The position numbers were made by a program, and so were the translations under genes. The notes below the pieces were generated by a model. It had not been told where the DNA came from and did not search any database. It saw only the letters and a list, made by a program, of their open reading frames with translations. A stretch of 64,000 nucleotides of DNA from Oscheius onirici (Eukaryota; Nematoda; Chromadorea; Rhabditida; Rhabditidae), in the NCBI GenBank assembly GCA_932521025.1, contig OW051471.1, forward strand, positions 5,704,001 through 5,768,000, in the 5' to 3' direction. Of this stretch, positions 61,036-64,000 are shown piece by piece; position 1 is the first letter of the stretch; every line of letters starts with the position of its first letter.

Positions 61036-61767
61036 ATGGCAGATCAAATTTTTGGCCTGATAGTAGCTGGTCGAACTCCAGAATCATTCAAACAAATTGG
61101 AGAAGCTGAGTTCGTATGTGAATTGCAATCTGTAGACACGGTCAATCATCTCGTCGTATTCATGACTGGAACACACCTCATCCCTGATGGATACGCGGCG
61201 TCTGGTTTGTTTTAACACACAGTTTCATTGAACGGTTTCAGTGTATATCTGTTGGCAAACGAGTGGAGACACAAGCAGCTGGAACTATTTGGGAGCTATC
61301 GGAAATTTGAAACCTAGCTCTATTTTTAAAATATCACAGGCACACGAAATTGTTTCTGTCCTCAAAGTTTTTTTAGATTGGAAAAATCCAAGGAAAGTCG
61401 GCGGAACTTTTTGGCAATGTTGCATACCGAGGTGCTCAAGGACTCGCCCAAATTGGAATAAAAGTAGAACCAATACATGTGGTCGAATCACTTCAAGCAG
61501 AAACATCTACTAAAGCCACAAATCAGGTTTGTAACTTATTTTTCATGCAACTTGCATCCAATTTAGAGCACCTTGGCCGAATTTGGGGAAAAGATGGTAC
61601 AGAATCTTGTGAACCACGCCGAATCGTATGCTGTGAGGCTACCAAAACCCGATGGAACAGGCTATTCCGATTATATTCCCATAGCCGCATTACAAGAATG
61701 GGTTACAACTTTTACACGGCGCTTCAAACAAAACCCTTATTTCTGGAAAAGTCTCAACAACTGCTGA
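61036..61767 (+). CDS. HIKESHI: Hikeshi, nuclear import carrier for Hsp70
   Basis: Carries HSP70 into the nucleus under heat stress through FG-nucleoporins. MADQIFGLIVAGRTPESFKQ matches MFGCLVAGRLVQ. Further blocks: VNHLVVFMTGTHLIPDGYAA (known INHVVVFMLGTIPFPEG), SVYICWQT, WNYLGAIGNLKPSSIFKI (LGFVTNGKPSAIFKI), AQIGIKVEPI (AQIGISVE), TLAEFGEKMVQNLVNHAESY, FIPA-like YIPIAAL, FTRRFKQNPYFWKSL (FQRRLAQNPLFWK). Stop 61767; about 200 aa, the usual size. Acceptor abuts the start. CPSF1 follows 122 bp downstream on the same strand. Confidence 0.95.
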
Positions 61768-61889
61768 TTTTCTGTCTGTGAATTCAATGAACTTTTAAAA
61801 CTACTTATTCTGTTATCTTTAACTTGTCTTGTCTCTATTGACTATTTCGCAACTCTTGAAACTCCTATTTGATTACCATTTTGAAGAAA

Positions 61890-62981
61890 ATGTATTCCTT
61901 ATTGCATGAAACTGATGATTCGACAGCCGTTAATTTCAGCTTGTACGCAAAATTCATCCCTGATACGAATGGTTAGCGTGCTTCTAGCTGGATAAAGATT
62001 AAAAACTTCAGGCAGTCAATTGGTCACAATTGGAGGAAAATTTCTGCGATTATTCAGAACAAATCCGTATGCAATGGTGCCACTTGACGAAGATTCGGAT
62101 GAATGGGAACAGCGGACAAAACTGGAATGTATCTTCAGCTACCGTCTACTGGCTACGCCAGTTTCTGTAGCGAAGGCTGCCATTCCCCGTTTGTGTTGCT
62201 CTTTTCAGCACAAAATCTTGAATTTCCAGTCAATCCCGGCGCATACTCTATTCTTCTTGCATTTGATGAGGCGAAACTGTCGATTGTAAGTGTGGACTCT
62301 CACTCAAGAAGTTTACGAACGATTTCGCTCCATTCATATGACGACGAGTTCTTGCGCGACGGAAATGTGAAGAATCTACCATCTCCTCTTGTTCGAGTAA
62401 CTCATTCGCAAGAAATTTCCTAATTTCTACTTACAGGCAGACCCGCAAAGCAGATGTGCAGCCATGCTCGTTTATGGAAAACATCTTGCTGTGATTCCGT
62501 TCGTCGAAAACCAACAGCATATCAAAAGTTTTGTCATTTCGTTGAAGCAGATCGATCCCAGGTTTCAATTTCACATTTTTCATCAACTCTTTAATCCAGG
62601 TTGGATAATATCGTCGACATGGCCTTTTTGGAAGGTTACTATGAACCGACATTGCTATTCCTCTATGAACCTCTGCAAACTACAGCCGGAAGAGCATCTA
62701 TTCGATATGACACCATGGCCATTATGGGTGTATCACTCAATACCCTTGATAAACAGACAGCAGTCGTATGGCAAATAGGAAATTTGCCAATGGACGGATA
62801 CTCGTTTGTTAGATTTTCAGCTAAAGTACTTGGTATTTTCAGACTTTGCCCTATTCCGAAACCTATCGGTGGTGCTGTAGTAATTGGAGTCAATGACATT
62901 ATCTACATCAATCAGGCTGTTCCTCCTTGTGGTATTGCCCTAAACAGTTGTTACGACAATTTCACTAAATTTCCACTCAAA
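61890..62981 (+). CDS. cpsf-1: Cleavage and polyadenylation specificity factor 160 kDa, N-terminal part
   Basis: Scaffold of the mRNA 3'-processing complex, related to DDB1. MYSLLHETDDSTAVNFSLYA opens (known MYAVYKQAHPPTGLEFSMY), then LVTIGGKFLRLFRTN, ILLAFDEAKLSIVSVDSHSR, LRTISLHSYDDEFLRDG, RCAAMLVYGKHLAVIPF (RCAAMLVYGTRLVVLPF), LDNIVDMAFLEGYYEPTLLF (LLNIIDLQFLHGYYEPTLL), QTAVVWQIGNLPMD, PKPIGGAVVIGVNDIIYINQ and AVPPCGIALNS. The exon stops at 62981 at a good donor (gtaagt). About 1100 residues of the family remain unaccounted for, so the gene must continue past 64000 or be broken. The next kilobase holds only a collagen on the other strand. Confidence 0.92.
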
Positions 62982-62995
62982 GTAAGTCGATTTAT

Positions 62996-63963
62996 TCATG
63001 CCTTCTTGGCAACCACACGTTTCATTTTCTTTCTCAAAACACGTCGTACCTTGTTGACCTTTCGGTAGCCAGTTCCTGGTGGAGGCGGAGCAGGAGACGA
63101 TCCTCCACGAGGTGGACAAGGACAGTGTGCCGCATCTGTTCCGAGTTCACCTTGTTGTCCTGGTCTTCCAGGCTGTCTATCAGTACCCGATGAACCAGGA
63201 TTACCTGCAGGACCAGGCGAACCTGGCGGTCCAATAGGACCCTGTCCAGCTGCTTGTCCCGGTGGTCCAGGTTACCCAGGAGATCCAGAAGGTCCAGGGT
63301 GGCCACTGGGCCCAGGCTGTCCGTGACCGCGTCTACCAGGTGCTCCTGCACGGCCCGGTTAACCTGCTTGTCCTGGATTTCCAGGGAGAGCGGCGTCTCC
63401 AGTGGTTCCTGGAGGTCCAGCTGGACCAGGTCTACCAATGGAACCATTTGGGCCAGGCCGTCCCAACTGGTCCAGCTGAGCCAGTAAGACCAGGTGGGCC
63501 AAGAGGACCGGCTGGGCAAACCATACACTCTTGCTGAGAGTATTGCTTAGCAATAGCTTTTTCTTTAGGCCCCGGGGTTCCGGGTTGACCTGGCTGACCG
63601 TCGTCACCTCGATCTCCAGATGCTCCAGGTGGACCTAGCGGTCCAGAAAGACAGTTGGATGGCTGCGGGCCACCGTTACATTGACGAGCTTGACGGCGTC
63701 GGCGAGCATGAACACTACGAGGGTTTCTTAGACGTTCTTGTGGACCTGGCAGCATCACCTTTCAGGCAGCATTGGACATATCCTAAATTTAATTGGTTCG
63801 TAACTGGGCAAAACGGTGACCATACCTTTAAATCATCGAAGTCTCTCAAAGCTTCCTCGTAGAAGCTGTTAATGTCGATAAAAATGTAACAGACACCAAA
63901 AAGACTGCCAATAATGAACACGATGGAGGCACCAACTATTACCGTGACCGCTGTTCGCGACAT
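62996..63963 (-). pseudogene. Cuticle-type collagen, broken, antisense in the cpsf-1 intron
   Basis: Start MSRTAVTVIVGASIVFIIGS at 63963 gives the usual N-terminal membrane segment, then SFYEEALRDFDDLK. An intron (gtatgg to ctgaaag) leads to PGPQERLRNPRSVHARRRRQ with a furin-like RRRR cleavage site. Gly-X-Y blocks flank Cys pairs (CMVCPAGPLGPPG), and the end reads CPCPPRGG. Breaks: a frameshift near 63460-63467 (GPVG to RPGPNG), in-frame TAA at 63359-63361 and 63272-63274, and missing residues in the triplet pattern (GRRGHGQPG). Downstream of the CPCPPR region the frame stays open to 62996, so the native stop is unclear. Sequence error could explain one break, hardly all. Confidence 0.75.
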
Positions 63964-64000
63964 GGCTACTGTTCTCCAAGTGTTTGAAACAGCTTATAAG

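Noticed and set aside
63254..63537. Plus-strand Arg/Ser- and Val/Gln-rich open frames
   Set aside because: Antisense shadows of collagen Gly-X-Y codons.

Overview
The window looks like nuclear DNA of a nematode. It is a gene-dense animal sequence with many introns of only about 35-60 bp. It carries the giant muscle protein twitchin (UNC-22), whose N-terminus is almost the textbook nematode sequence. It also has a NitFhit fusion gene, a cuticle-collagen-type gene, a GPI-anchored-type ephrin and an EGL-18/ELT-6-type GATA factor. Many start codons sit 0-3 bases after a 3' splice acceptor with no visible donor exon upstream, as expected for spliced-leader trans-splicing. Moderate GC and very short introns would suit an enoplean (Trichuris-like) worm, but I cannot prove the species.

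Layout. 1-13912 (minus): the 5' part of unc-22/twitchin; the kinase end lies off the left edge. 14121-25914 (minus): TSEN54, DENND4, GTF2H4 and CNOT11, head to tail with 160-260 bp gaps, possibly one operon running into unc-22. 26088-28254 (plus): a DHRS4-type short-chain dehydrogenase with a 1.2-kb first intron that carries a minisatellite. 28434-31974 (minus): an ephrin with a 2.5-kb first intron. 31975-34306: a gene-poor stretch with a strong RNA-type hairpin. 34307-45241 (plus): a FAM241 membrane protein, COX18, a large mosaic serine protease and DDB1. 45242-47439: a GATA-site-rich upstream region. 47440-48880 (plus): a single-finger GATA factor. 49253-51469 (minus): TM9SF3. 52021-53791 (plus): NitFhit. 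54690-57563 (plus): an IQSEC/BRAG Arf-GEF. 57911-58293: a small unrecognised gene. 59245-60295: VDAC. 60431-60847 (minus): an LC8-like dynein light chain. 61036-61767: Hikeshi. From 61890: the start of CPSF1/CPSF160, with a broken cuticle collagen on the opposite strand in what must be one of its introns.

Most genes are housekeeping: tRNA splicing, TFIIH, CCR4-NOT, CRL4, pre-mRNA 3' processing and mitochondria. Interspersed are muscle (twitchin), patterning (ephrin, GATA) and secreted genes (protease, collagen). Three foldback elements lie in introns or between genes. Two of them have perfect 8-bp target duplications and a shared core, so they look like one hAT-type MITE family. One of these landed on a splice acceptor of the mosaic protease gene.
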